A stretch of DNA of 64,000 bases from Polyangia bacterium (GTDB lineage Bacteria; Myxococcota_A; Polyangia; Nannocystales; Nannocystaceae), in the NCBI GenBank assembly GCA_030429545.1, contig JAUIFF010000006.1:1-64000 (forward strand), written 5' to 3'. Position numbers and translations under genes: made by a program. Under the pieces are notes generated by a model, which saw only the letters and a list, made by a program, of their open reading frames with translations, did not search any database and had not been told where the DNA came from. The number at the start of each line of letters is the position of its first letter. Within the stretch, counting starts at the first letter, position 1. Of the stretch, positions 45,692 through 54,682 are shown one piece after another.

Positions 45692-46246
45692 CTAGAACGG
45701 GATGTCGTCGTCGCCGGGGTCGGAGGGCATGTAGGCGTTGTCGTAAGCGCCCTCTTGCTGGCCGCCGCCTCCGCCACCACCACCTTGGTTGTAGCCGCCG
45801 CCGCCACCACCCTGGTTGTAGCCTCCGCCACCACCTTGGTTGTAGCCGCCGCCACCCTGGTTATAGCCTCCGCGGTTACCACCGCCGCCGCCACCACCAC
45901 CACCGCCGCGACCGTTACCACCGCTCAGGAACTGGACGGTCTCGGCCACGATTTCGGTCGAGTAATGGCGTTGGCCCTCACGCTCGTAGCTGCTCGTGCG
46001 CAGGCGGCCCTCGACATAGACCTGGCGGCCTTTGACCAAGTAGTTGTTGCAGTGCTCGGCTTGCTTGCCCCACACCACGATGCGGTGCCACTCGGTCTCT
46101 TCGACCAATTCGTTGGTGCGGCTGTTGGTGTAGCGACGCGAGGTTGCGACTGCGAGATTACAGACGGGCTGACCGCCCTGGGTGTAGCGGAGCTCGGGAT
46201 CTCGCCCGAGGTTTCCGACAATGATTGCCTTATTGACACCCGCCAT
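45692..46246 (-). CDS. ssb: Single-stranded DNA-binding protein
   Basis: 184 residues, with AAAGGAG before the ATG. The OB fold spans about 1-107 (NKAIIVGNLGRDPELRYTQG, EWHRIVVWGKQAEHCNNYL, GRQVYVEGRLRTSSYEREGQ). A Gly/Tyr/Asn/Gln-rich linker with GGYNQGGGG repeats follows. The tip DDDIPF is the canonical SSB-interaction tail. It forms tetramers that coat single-stranded DNA and recruit repair and replication proteins. The repetitive linker is a likely site of length variation. Confidence 0.96.
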   Translation of the reverse strand: MAGVNKAIIVGNLGRDPELRYTQGGQPVCNLAVATSRRYTNSRTNELVEETEWHRIVVWGKQAEHCNNYLVKGRQVYVEGRLRTSSYEREGQRHYSTEIVAETVQFLSGGNGRGGGGGGGGGGNRGGYNQGGGGYNQGGGGGYNQGGGGGGYNQGGGGGGGGQQEGAYDNAYMPSDPGDDDIPF

Positions 46247-46491
46247 GGGGTTTCTCCTTTAGCTGTTTATTGAGGTGTTTGGCAAGCGATACCGAACACC
46301 GGTAAGACCGAAGGTCGGCAACTGAATGTCGCTGTTGCACAAATGTGACGATCCTCTCGGGCTTTTGGCGGGCTTGATAGCTACGCTTCCTTGACCACAT
46401 TGAAACACGGTGTTTACATGGTTAAGTAGAAGTTCGCGCTCTGGGTCTTAAACCGTGCGTGCGCAAGCTTTGCCGAGGTGGGTGATCGTCT

Positions 46492-47076
46492 GTGCGTCTT
46501 TTTCTGAGTGTCATCATCGTCCTGCGTGACCAGGAACTCGCCGTCGCCCGAATCGTTCGTGGGGCCCTCCAAGCCGTCCGCGAAGTTGCGGGCGAAGACC
46601 AGGCCATTGAGTTGATCGCCGTCGATGAAGGCTCCGGAGACAATACCCTCAGCCACCTCAGCATTCTTCAACACAAACTTTCAGAGCTGCGCGTGCTCGA
46701 GGCGCCAAAGCGCGGTCGCGGGATCCAAGCTGCCGTTCGCATCGCCCGCGGCCAGTCGCTGATGTTCGTCGACCACAACGTCGAGCCACGAATTCTGCGC
46801 TGGGGTGTGCAAGCCCTCCAAGACGGTCACCGCGCGGCGCTGGTTTCGGGTGAAGTGCTGGCGATTTCCCGCGACTTCAGCCCCCAACTCGCCAAACTGC
46901 GTGGGGGCCTCGTTGCCGCCGAGCGAACCGTTGCCAAGGCGCTCGCAAAACAAGGGGTTACGCCGGCGTGGGGCGATGTTCCAAGCCGCGACCTCAAACA
47001 AAAAGCCGTGTTGTTGTTGCGCCGCTCCGTCGGTCAAATCGGCCTGAGTTGGCTCGACCGCCCCCTAGGCATTTAG
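46492..47076 (+). CDS. Glycosyltransferase family 2-like protein
   Basis: 194 residues, GTG start. The GT-A N-terminal pattern is visible: FLSVIIVLRDQELAVARIVR, IELIAVDEGSGDNTLSHLSI and APKRGRGIQAAVRIARGQSL, followed by MFVDHNVEP in the DxD position (DHN). Length is short for a full GT2, with about 75 residues after the nucleotide-binding part, so it may be a truncated or regulatory variant. Its target is unknown. A possible -35 TTGACC (46395 region) is only weakly supported. Confidence 0.65.
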   Translation: MRLFLSVIIVLRDQELAVARIVRGALQAVREVAGEDQAIELIAVDEGSGDNTLSHLSILQHKLSELRVLEAPKRGRGIQAAVRIARGQSLMFVDHNVEPRILRWGVQALQDGHRAALVSGEVLAISRDFSPQLAKLRGGLVAAERTVAKALAKQGVTPAWGDVPSRDLKQKAVLLLRRSVGQIGLSWLDRPLGI

Positions 47077-47252
47077 CCGGCTTCGCCGCCATCGAAGTTT
47101 CACACGACCCTCCTAGAGGTGTCGCCCGCGATGTGACGATGGCAGAAGATCCGCCAACGCACAGGTGCCGGCCCCGATCCACTTTGTGGCCACGGGTTTA
47201 GTCATATGGCGAAACAGGGGCCCGCGCCCGCTGTGCTGCTATAGTCGCCAGC

Positions 47253-48335
47253 GTGTTTATTCTGGGCGCCATTTTGCTGCTCTCGGTGCTGATCATCGTC
47301 CACGAGTTCGGCCACTACATCTTTGCTGTCGCCACCGGGATGCGAGTTGACCGATTTAGTGTGATCGGCATCGGTCCTCCGGTGCTCCACCTCTTTAAGT
47401 ACAAGGGCACCGAGTTCGTCATCAGCGCCATTCCGTTTGGCGCCTACGTCCATATCGTCGGCATGGAAACACCCGACGAAGAGGAGCTCAGAGAAGAACA
47501 GCGGGCCCGCGAAGCGTGCCTGGCCGAGGGCAAAGAAGACGAGACCAAGTACCTGTTTCGCAACCGGCCACTCTACGCTCGCATCCTCACCATTTTGGGG
47601 GGGCCGCTGGCCAACTACCTGGCCGCGATGGTCATCTTTTTTGGGGTCTACACGGCCCATGGCGCGGCCGATCGCACCCGGGTCGAAATCATGAGCTACG
47701 GCGACGACAACACGCCGGCCGAGCAGGCTGGGTTGAAGCCGGGCGATCAGTTTGTCCAGATCGATGGCGAGGCCGTCCAAGGCGACGATGCCAACACCCT
47801 GTTGATCAATGCGATCCAGTCCCACGCCGGGCAAACGGTCGACTTCAAAGTCCTGCGTGAAGGCCAGGAACTCACCCACCAGGTGGCGATTCCCGAGGAG
47901 GGACGCATCGGCGTGGCCCTCACCCACCCACGCGTTTCGGTTGGCTTTCAACGCTCGGCCATCACCGCCATCAAGGCGCCGTTTGTCATCACCCGCGACC
48001 AGCTCACCGGGTTGGCCAAGCTGATTCGCGGCAAGAGCAAGGCCGAAGTCGGTGGACCGGTGGCGATCGTCCACCAGATCAGCAAGAGCGCGGAATCTGG
48101 CCTGGTCTCATTTTTCCTGTTTGGCGGGATGATCAGCACGGTACTCGGGATGTTCAACCTGTTGCCGATCCCCGCCCTCGACGGTGGCCGCCTGGTGTTT
48201 TTGGGCTACGAGATGATCGCCCGTCAGCCGGCAAACCGCCGGGTCGAAGAAATGATCCACGGCATCGGCATGCTGGCGCTGCTCGGCCTCATCGCCCTCG
48301 TTACGATCCGCGACATCGGCAAGTTGGTCGACTGA
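47253..48335 (+). CDS. rseP: RIP metalloprotease RseP (site-2 protease)
   Basis: 360 residues, GTG start. The zinc motif HEFGH is at 17-21 in the first membrane helix. A PDZ domain at about 140-210 has AEQAGLKPGDQFVQIDGEAV. The second catalytic element NLLPIPALDGGRLVF lies near the C-terminus, within membrane helices. It cleaves anti-sigma factors and remnant signal peptides inside the membrane and could act on the ECF system encoded elsewhere in this window. Confidence 0.94.
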   Translation: MFILGAILLLSVLIIVHEFGHYIFAVATGMRVDRFSVIGIGPPVLHLFKYKGTEFVISAIPFGAYVHIVGMETPDEEELREEQRAREACLAEGKEDETKYLFRNRPLYARILTILGGPLANYLAAMVIFFGVYTAHGAADRTRVEIMSYGDDNTPAEQAGLKPGDQFVQIDGEAVQGDDANTLLINAIQSHAGQTVDFKVLREGQELTHQVAIPEEGRIGVALTHPRVSVGFQRSAITAIKAPFVITRDQLTGLAKLIRGKSKAEVGGPVAIVHQISKSAESGLVSFFLFGGMISTVLGMFNLLPIPALDGGRLVFLGYEMIARQPANRRVEEMIHGIGMLALLGLIALVTIRDIGKLVD

Positions 48336-48425
48336 GGTTGAACCCGGCCAACCCGTGACCGCGAACTTGGTTGCGGCAGCAAAAAAACCCTGACCTTCGG
48401 CCCGACCCCTGGCACTGTAGCTGCC

Positions 48426-50513
48426 GTGGTCGGGCGAAAACGTTCTCGCGCCAAGGTTGTGCCGGAGGTGCCCAAGGATTGGCAGCCGCGGGCGACCTCG
48501 CGGGAGCAGCTGGTCGAGCTCGTCGAGCGCTTGCCCGAGAGCCCGGGTGTGTATGTGATGCGCGACCGCAAGGGCGTGATTGTCTACGTCGGCAAGGCCC
48601 GGCGCCTGCGGGCTCGCGTGCGCCAGTACTTCAACGGCCACGACACCCGCAACTTTGTCCCCCTGCTCGGGAAGTTGCTCGGCGACATCGAAACGGTCGT
48701 GACCTCCAACGACAAGGAGGCGCTGCTACTCGAAAACACGTTGATCAAACGCCATCGGCCGCGGTTCAACATCAAGTTGCGCGACGACAAACAGTACCTG
48801 GTACTGCGCCTCGATCCCCGCGCCAAGTGGCCGCGCCTAGAGCTGGTCCGCCACACTCAAGCCGATCGCGCGCGTTACTTTGGGCCCTACCACTCGGCTG
48901 CCAGTGCCCGCAAAACCCTGCGCGTCGTCGGTCGTCACTTTCGCCTGCGGACCTGCACCGATTACACCTTAGAGCACCGCAAGCGGCCGTGTTTGCAGTA
49001 CCAGATCGGTCGCTGCCCGGCGCCTTGCGTCTACGAAGTTGACCCCGAGGAGTACGCCTCGCAGGTCCACGGCGTCCGCCTGTTTTTGGAGGGCCGCCAC
49101 CGCGAGCTCACCCGCGACCTACAAACCCGGATGGAAGCCGCCGCCGAGGCCCTCGAGTTTGAGACCGCCGCGCGCCTACGCGACCAACTCAAGGCCATCG
49201 AAACCAGCTTGGAACGCCAACAAGTTGTCTCGGACCGCGACCGCGACCAGGACGTGTTTGGCATGTACCGCGAGGGTGGCCAGGTCGAGTTTGTGATCTT
49301 GTATGTCCGCCGCGGCAAGTTGATGGGCACCCGCAGTTACTCGCAGCGCGGGATGGAGCTGCCCGACGCCGAGGTCCTCCACGGATTTATCGCTGCCTAC
49401 TACGAAGAGGCGCCCACCTACCCCGACGAAGTTGTCCTGCCACTCGCGCTGGCCGACGACGATGCCGAGCCCCTCGCCGACTGGCTCGCCCAACAGGCCG
49501 GACGCAAAGTCGCCGTACTCGTGCCCAGCCGTGGCGATCGCAAAAAACTCCTGCGCCTGGCCAACCGCAACGCCGGCTCCAACTTTGTCACCCGCAGAAA
49601 CCACAAGCGCGACGCCGAAGCAGCGCTCGCGCGCCTGCAAAAAACCTTTGGCCTCAGCCGCGTGCCCAGTGTCATCGAGTGTTACGACATCAGCCACATC
49701 CAGGGCTCCGACACCGTCGGTTCGATGGTGGTGATGGTCGACGGGGTCCCCACCCCCAAGCGCTACCGTTCGTTCAAGATCCGCGGCCTCGATGGGCTTG
49801 CCCAAGAAGATCGGCAAAACGATGACTTCGCCAGCATGTACGAAGTTCTGATTCGTCGGCTGCGACGCGGTATTGAAGCCCGCGACCGCGAGGGCGACGA
49901 AACCGACGGTTGGGAACTCCCCGACCTGATGGTGATCGACGGTGGCAAGGGTCAGCTCGGGCGTGTCGTCGCGGCCTTTCAGGACATGGGCATTGAGCTC
50001 GGGGCCGAAGGGGTCGACCTGATCTCACTGGCCAAGGAGCGCACGTTTGGTGCGAGCAAACAGACCCTCGATCAACTCCGCAGCTATCGCGGAGAACGCG
50101 GGCAAACAAAATCGTTTGGAGACTTTGTCATCGATCGCGGGAGCACACAGGCGGGCGAGGAAGCGACCCGACCCGAGCGGGTGTTTGTCCCTGGAGCGCG
50201 CGAAGCCATCGCCCTGCGGCCCGGCAGTTCCGAGCATTTCTTGCTCACACAACTTCGCGACGAAGCCCATCGATTTGCCATTACCCACCACCGCAAGCGC
50301 CGGGGAAAACGGGCGTTACGCAGCCAACTCGACAACATCCCCGGTGTGGGCCCGGCCATGAAAAAAGCCCTCCTGAGCCACTTTGGCAGTGTAAAAGCAA
50401 TCACTGCGGCCGACGCATCCGAGCTCACCAAAGTCCGAGGAGTCGGCCCCAAACTCGCCGAACGCATCGTCACCGCCCTCGCCTCGCCCCTCACCACGAC
50501 ACCATCTCGATGA
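48426..50513 (+). CDS. uvrC: UvrABC system protein C
   Basis: 695 residues, GTG start. The N-terminal GIY-YIG nuclease has LPESPGVYVMRDRKGVIVYVGK; a UVR motif helix has EALEFETAARLRDQLKAIE. The central/C-terminal RNase H-like nuclease has ECYDISHIQGSDTVGSMVVM and LPDLMVIDGGKGQL, and a helix-hairpin-helix pair ends it (LDNIPGVGPAMKKALLSHFG, VRGVGPKLAERIV). It makes the dual incisions of nucleotide excision repair. It overlaps the next gene by 4 bp. Confidence 0.97.
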   Translation: MVGRKRSRAKVVPEVPKDWQPRATSREQLVELVERLPESPGVYVMRDRKGVIVYVGKARRLRARVRQYFNGHDTRNFVPLLGKLLGDIETVVTSNDKEALLLENTLIKRHRPRFNIKLRDDKQYLVLRLDPRAKWPRLELVRHTQADRARYFGPYHSAASARKTLRVVGRHFRLRTCTDYTLEHRKRPCLQYQIGRCPAPCVYEVDPEEYASQVHGVRLFLEGRHRELTRDLQTRMEAAAEALEFETAARLRDQLKAIETSLERQQVVSDRDRDQDVFGMYREGGQVEFVILYVRRGKLMGTRSYSQRGMELPDAEVLHGFIAAYYEEAPTYPDEVVLPLALADDDAEPLADWLAQQAGRKVAVLVPSRGDRKKLLRLANRNAGSNFVTRRNHKRDAEAALARLQKTFGLSRVPSVIECYDISHIQGSDTVGSMVVMVDGVPTPKRYRSFKIRGLDGLAQEDRQNDDFASMYEVLIRRLRRGIEARDREGDETDGWELPDLMVIDGGKGQLGRVVAAFQDMGIELGAEGVDLISLAKERTFGASKQTLDQLRSYRGERGQTKSFGDFVIDRGSTQAGEEATRPERVFVPGAREAIALRPGSSEHFLLTQLRDEAHRFAITHHRKRRGKRALRSQLDNIPGVGPAMKKALLSHFGSVKAITAADASELTKVRGVGPKLAERIVTALASPLTTTPSR

Positions 50514-50929
50514 CCGCCCCCGACCTCACGACCCGGTCGATACGCACCCTCGCCTGGCTGGGGGACAGCGAGTATGAGATCGAAGTTCGCCGCCGCCTTG
50601 CGAGGTGCGGCGACTACCCGACGGAGCGACTCAACACGATCAAAGCGACTCTTGTGTGCGCCGAAGCCCAGGCGCAGTTACTCGCAGACATCGAAGCCGA
50701 GCTCCTACCCAACGAGCAGTCAGTCGTCGCCCGTGGCCGCAACCTCACCCACAAAGCCTCGGGGCGAACCCATCGCAACGCCCGTGCCTATCGCGCGGCC
50801 ACAGGATTTGAAGCCCTGGTCGCCCTGTGGCGATACACCGATTGGCAGCGATTCGAACAGCTCGTGGTGCCCAAGCTCGATCGTGCGATCGCCAAAGCTC
50901 TCGAGCGGCCACGTCCACGCCGCGGGTAG
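50510..50929 (+). CDS. Mini-ribonuclease 3-like protein
   Basis: 139 residues. A single RNase III domain without dsRNA-binding domain: LAWLGDSEYEIEVRRRL (catalytic Asp), LNTIKATLVCAEAQAQLLAD, VVARGRNL and ATGFEALVALWRYTD (catalytic Glu). These match the Mini-III family, which trims 23S rRNA precursors in Firmicutes and cyanobacteria. It overlaps uvrC by 4 bp (ATGA), so it is translated from the same message. Confidence 0.85.
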   Translation: MTAPDLTTRSIRTLAWLGDSEYEIEVRRRLARCGDYPTERLNTIKATLVCAEAQAQLLADIEAELLPNEQSVVARGRNLTHKASGRTHRNARAYRAATGFEALVALWRYTDWQRFEQLVVPKLDRAIAKALERPRPRRG

Positions 50930-51184
50930 CCCCTCGCAATTGAGTCCGCGAAAACTTGTTGGGACATCGGGGATGTTGCACCCACACCGACCTCCCGTTT
51001 CGTCGCATTTGGCTCGAATGCGCCCTGAAACACAACCCTGAGCCCAAACCGCAATCGCGAAAAACGATCCCGATCGACTGCAGACAACGGGTCGACACGG
51101 CCCCACTGTGGCGGGCAGACTTTGTCGGTCATCAGCTCGGGTGGGCCACTTAGGGACTCGAGAACGTCGGCAAGGGAGATACCG

Positions 51185-54109
51185 ATGGCGACCAAGACCG
51201 CATCTACAACGAAGAAGACCTCCAAGAAGAAGACCTCCAAGAAAAAGGTCGGCCGCAAAAAGACCTCCAAGAAGGTTGGCAAGAAGACCGGCAAGAAGAC
51301 CTCCAAGAAGAGGACAAAGAAGGTCGCCAAAAGCCAAGCTGCGAACAAGAAGACCAAAAAGGTCGCCAAAAAACAGACCAAGAAAAAGACCTCCAAGAAG
51401 GTTGGCAAGAAACAGACCAAAAAGGTCGCCAAAAAACAGACCAAGAAGGTCGGCCGCAAGAAGACCGCCAAGAAGGCGGGTAAGAAGCAGACCAAGAAAG
51501 TCGGCCGCAAGAAGACCGCCAAGAAGGTTGGTAAGAAGCAGACCAAGAAGGTCGGTCGCAAGAAGACCGCCAAGAAGCAGACCAAGAAGATTGGCAAGAA
51601 GCAGACCAAGAAAGTCGGCCGCAAGAAGACCGCCAAGAAGGTTGGTAAGAAGCAGACCAAGAAGGTTGGTAAAAAGCAGACCAAGAAGGTTGGCAAGAAG
51701 CAGACCAAGAAGGTTGGTAAGAAACAGACCAAGAAGGTTGGTAAGAAACAGACCAAGAAGGTTGGTAAGAAGCAGACCAAGAAGGTTGGTCGCAAGAAGA
51801 CCTCCAAGAAGGTTGGTAAAAAACAGACCAAGAAGGTCACCAAGAAAAAGACCTCCAAGAAGGCCGGCAAAAAGCAGACCAAGAAGGTTGGCCGCAAGAA
51901 GACCTCCAAGAAGGTTGGTAAAAAACAGACCAAGAAGGTCACCAAGAAAAAGACCTCCAAGAAGGCCGGCAAAAAGCAAACCAAGAAGGTTGGCCGCAAG
52001 AAGACCTCCAAGAAGGCCGGGAAAAAGCAAACCAAGAAGGTCGCTAAGAAAAAGACTTCCAAAAAGGTCGCTAAGAAAAAAGTCGCCAAAAAGCGCACCA
52101 AAAAGGTCGCTAAGAAAAAGGTCGCCAAAAAGCGCACCAAGAAGGTCGCTAAGAAAAAGGTCGCCAAAAAGCGCACCAAGAAGGTCGCTAAGAAAAAGGT
52201 CGCCAAAAAACGCACCAAGAAGGTCGCTAAGAAAAAGGTCGCTAAGAAAAAGGTCGCCAAAAAGCGCACCAAGAAGGTCGCTAAGAAAAAAGTCGCCAAA
52301 AAACTTGTAGAGACAAGTACTCCAGCGACTGACGATCAAGACCTAGATGGGGCACCTGTCTCGGCCGACAACGAGGCGGAGGAGGCCGCCAACACGGAAT
52401 CCGACACGCTGACGAATACGTCCGGCTCCGACGACTCCGATGCCCCTGACGCTGAGGCGGTCACAAGCGACTCTGATACCGAAGCTGAATCCGAGGCCGA
52501 CTCCGGTTCCGACGACTCCGATGGGCCCGATGCCGAAGCCGAGGCAGACGATGCTCACGACGCTGACGCCGGTTCCGCTGCCGACGACGCTGATGGCTCC
52601 GATGCTCCCGACGCTGACTCCGAGGCCGCTACCGACGACGACGCCGATGACTCCGAGGCTCCCGACGCTGACTCCGAGGCCGCTGCCGACGACGAGGACT
52701 CCGAGGCTCCCGACGCTGACTCCGACGCCGCTACCGACGACGACGCTGACGACGCTGACGACGCCGACGCTGACTCCGAGGCCGCTGCCGACAACGACGC
52801 TGACGACGCTGACGACGCCGACGCTGACTCCGAGGCCGCTGCCGACGACGCTGATGGCTCCGATGCTCCCGACGCTGACTCCGAGGCCGCTTCCGACGAC
52901 GATGGCTCCGATGCTCCCGACGCTGACTCTGAGGCCGCTGCCGACGACGCCGATGGGCCAGACTCCGGGTCCGACGACACCGAGGGGCCGGACGCCGAAG
53001 CAAACGAGTCCGATGCTCCCGACGCTGAAGCTGACGATGCAGATGTCTCTGATGCTGACTCCGAGGCCGCTGCCGACGACGACGCCGATGCTCCCGACGC
53101 TGACTCCGGAGCCGCTACCGACGACGACGCCGATGGGCCGGACGCCGAAGCTGACTCCGGGTCCGGCGACGCCGAGGGGCCGGACGCTGATGGACCTGAT
53201 GCCGACGCTGATGGACCGGACGCCGAGGCCGACGACGCCAATAAATCGGACGCGCCGGGGTCCGAGGTAGCCCCGGAAACGACCGACTCCGATGGAGCGG
53301 ACTCCGATGCTGCAGGCGGCAACGCCGATGGACCTGATTCCGAAGCTGACTCCGGTCCCGACGACGCCGATGAATCGGACGCGCCGGGTTCCGATGAGAC
53401 GGACTCTGCCGCACCGACTGCTGACGAGACCGAACAAGAGGACTCGCTTGCGTCTGACTCCGATGCTCCAGACCCGAGCTCTGAACCGGAAGAACCTGCG
53501 GCCTCGCTTGCCGCTGACGCTCCGGACCAGCCCGACTCCGAGCCCGACGCTCCCGACCAGCCCGACGCTGAAGCTGCCGACTCGAGCTCCGACGCCGACG
53601 CTTCGGACCAGCCCGACTCCGATGCCGACGCTCCCGACGCTGAAGCTGCCGACTCGAGCTCCGACGCCGACGCTTCGGACAAGCCTGACTCGCTTGCCGC
53701 AGCGGACTCCGATGAGGCTGCCGACGCTGAAGCTCCAGAGAGCTCTGACGCTCCGGACGAGCCGGACTCGCTTGCCGCGGCTGCCGACCCGAGCTCTGCC
53801 ACCGACGAGCCTGCTGACTCGCTTGCCGCGGCGAACTCCGCCCCTGTGGTGGCGGTCGAGGCGAGCACGGACGCGGAAGCCTCGGGCTCTGAGGACGCAT
53901 CAGCTCCGTCGGCGAGTGCGACGTCTGTCCCCACGGACATCCAGTCCTTACCTCCTAGCTCCGACAACGACGAGGCTGGAGACCCGGCACCCGAGTCTTC
54001 GACCAACCTTCAAGCAGCGATGTCGAGTGCCGACGCGGGCGACGAGGACGACGAAGACGAGGACGAAGGCGACGAGGACGAAACCGAGTCCAACGACGAA
54101 GAAGAATAG
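51185..54109 (+). CDS. Histone H1-like Lys-rich protein with long acidic C-terminal half
   Basis: 974 residues from ATG 51185 (GGGAG upstream). Residues about 1-373 are almost only Lys, Thr, Val, Gly, Ala and Ser in repeats of the KKTSKKVGKKQTKKVG type, as in H1-like bacterial nucleoid proteins. Residues about 374-974 switch abruptly to Asp, Ala, Ser, Glu and Pro (repeats of the DADSEAAADD type). A strongly cationic DNA-binding half joined to an anionic half suggests a self-masking or phase-separating chromatin protein. Most tandem repeats are also repeats at the DNA level, so length is probably polymorphic. An intrinsic terminator follows. Confidence 0.9.
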   Translation: MATKTASTTKKTSKKKTSKKKVGRKKTSKKVGKKTGKKTSKKRTKKVAKSQAANKKTKKVAKKQTKKKTSKKVGKKQTKKVAKKQTKKVGRKKTAKKAGKKQTKKVGRKKTAKKVGKKQTKKVGRKKTAKKQTKKIGKKQTKKVGRKKTAKKVGKKQTKKVGKKQTKKVGKKQTKKVGKKQTKKVGKKQTKKVGKKQTKKVGRKKTSKKVGKKQTKKVTKKKTSKKAGKKQTKKVGRKKTSKKVGKKQTKKVTKKKTSKKAGKKQTKKVGRKKTSKKAGKKQTKKVAKKKTSKKVAKKKVAKKRTKKVAKKKVAKKRTKKVAKKKVAKKRTKKVAKKKVAKKRTKKVAKKKVAKKKVAKKRTKKVAKKKVAKKLVETSTPATDDQDLDGAPVSADNEAEEAANTESDTLTNTSGSDDSDAPDAEAVTSDSDTEAESEADSGSDDSDGPDAEAEADDAHDADAGSAADDADGSDAPDADSEAATDDDADDSEAPDADSEAAADDEDSEAPDADSDAATDDDADDADDADADSEAAADNDADDADDADADSEAAADDADGSDAPDADSEAASDDDGSDAPDADSEAAADDADGPDSGSDDTEGPDAEANESDAPDAEADDADVSDADSEAAADDDADAPDADSGAATDDDADGPDAEADSGSGDAEGPDADGPDADADGPDAEADDANKSDAPGSEVAPETTDSDGADSDAAGGNADGPDSEADSGPDDADESDAPGSDETDSAAPTADETEQEDSLASDSDAPDPSSEPEEPAASLAADAPDQPDSEPDAPDQPDAEAADSSSDADASDQPDSDADAPDAEAADSSSDADASDKPDSLAAADSDEAADAEAPESSDAPDEPDSLAAAADPSSATDEPADSLAAANSAPVVAVEASTDAEASGSEDASAPSASATSVPTDIQSLPPSSDNDEAGDPAPESSTNLQAAMSSADAGDEDDEDEDEGDEDETESNDEEE
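51206..53760 (+). repeat. Coding tandem repeats of the bipolar protein
   Basis: 51206-52310 is built from short units encoding KKTSKK, VGKKQTKK and VAKKKVAKKRTKK in runs of near-identical DNA. 52540-53760 is built from GACGCTGACTCCGAGGCCGC-type units encoding DADSEAA. Both are prone to slippage and assembly collapse. Confidence 0.85.
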
Positions 54110-54117
54110 TTAGCCGC

Positions 54118-54163
54118 TAAAAACCAAGGCCCCGACGCACGCGCGCGGGGCCTTGGTTTTTTA
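54118..54163. terminator. Strong bidirectional intrinsic terminator
   Basis: CCAAGGCCCCG (54124-54134) pairs with CGGGGCCTTGG (54146-54156), preceded by an A-run and followed by TTTTTT (54157-54162). It ends the plus-strand gene at 54109 and can also serve the minus-strand peptide gene that ends at 54276. Confidence 0.93.
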
Positions 54164-54275
54164 CTGGTTTCTACTCGTTTTACAGGGGGGGATTTGTCGC
54201 TGACCGCCGGCAACTCGCCGGCGCCACAATACTCGTGTGCCTACGCCAATAACATGTATAGACACCAAAAATGGG

Positions 54276-54392
54276 CTAGCCCTCGTCGTCGTCGTCGCGC
54301 TCGTTGTCGGGCTTGGTACCAAAACGGGAGGACATTGCCAGCGGGGCAACAGCGGGGAGCGAGCGGACAACAGGGATCGATTGGAATTTCAT
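54276..54392 (-). CDS. 38-residue peptide gene
   Basis: ATG 54392 is preceded by GAGGAG six bases upstream, the strongest ribosome binding site seen in any short frame of the window. The peptide begins MKFQSIPVVRSLPAVAPLAM, continues with SSRFGTKPDNER and ends in DDDDEG. It has no membrane helix and no Cys. The acidic tail after a basic, proline-containing part could be a precursor peptide with a leader, or a small regulator. The same frame is open to 54629 but lacks coding character before the ATG. The rest of 54164-54682 holds no supported gene. Confidence 0.55.
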   Translation of the reverse strand: MKFQSIPVVRSLPAVAPLAMSSRFGTKPDNERDDDDEG

Positions 54393-54682
54393 CGTGAACT
54401 CCTCGGGCGGGTCTGGTTTGACTAGGGGGGACGACCGGCTTAGGTGCCTGGCCGGAACCGTTGGGCGGACCAACCGGGTTCGTGGGGTAAGCGTCGGCAA
54501 CTTCCCGATCGGATTAACCCGGGCGATAGGTTTTTTGACAAACTCGCGTACACGCGCGCAGTTGCTGTCTAAACACCCAAAATCACTCAACATCGAAAGC
54601 TTGTGAGCCCACCAACGCGCGGCGCACACAAGTACCTGAACTGGGACTTATGCACATGCATCCCGGCCGCAAAAGCGACCAG

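Noticed and set aside
50720-52339. 539-residue minus-strand frame rich in Leu/Phe repeats (FLATFLVRF type)
   Set aside because: It is the antisense shadow of the Lys-rich repeats of the plus-strand gene, which has a proper start, ribosome binding site and terminator.
52343-54006. Minus-strand Ser/Ala- or Val/Gly-rich frames opposite the acidic repeats
   Set aside because: Antisense shadows of Asp/Ala-rich repeats; no start signals.
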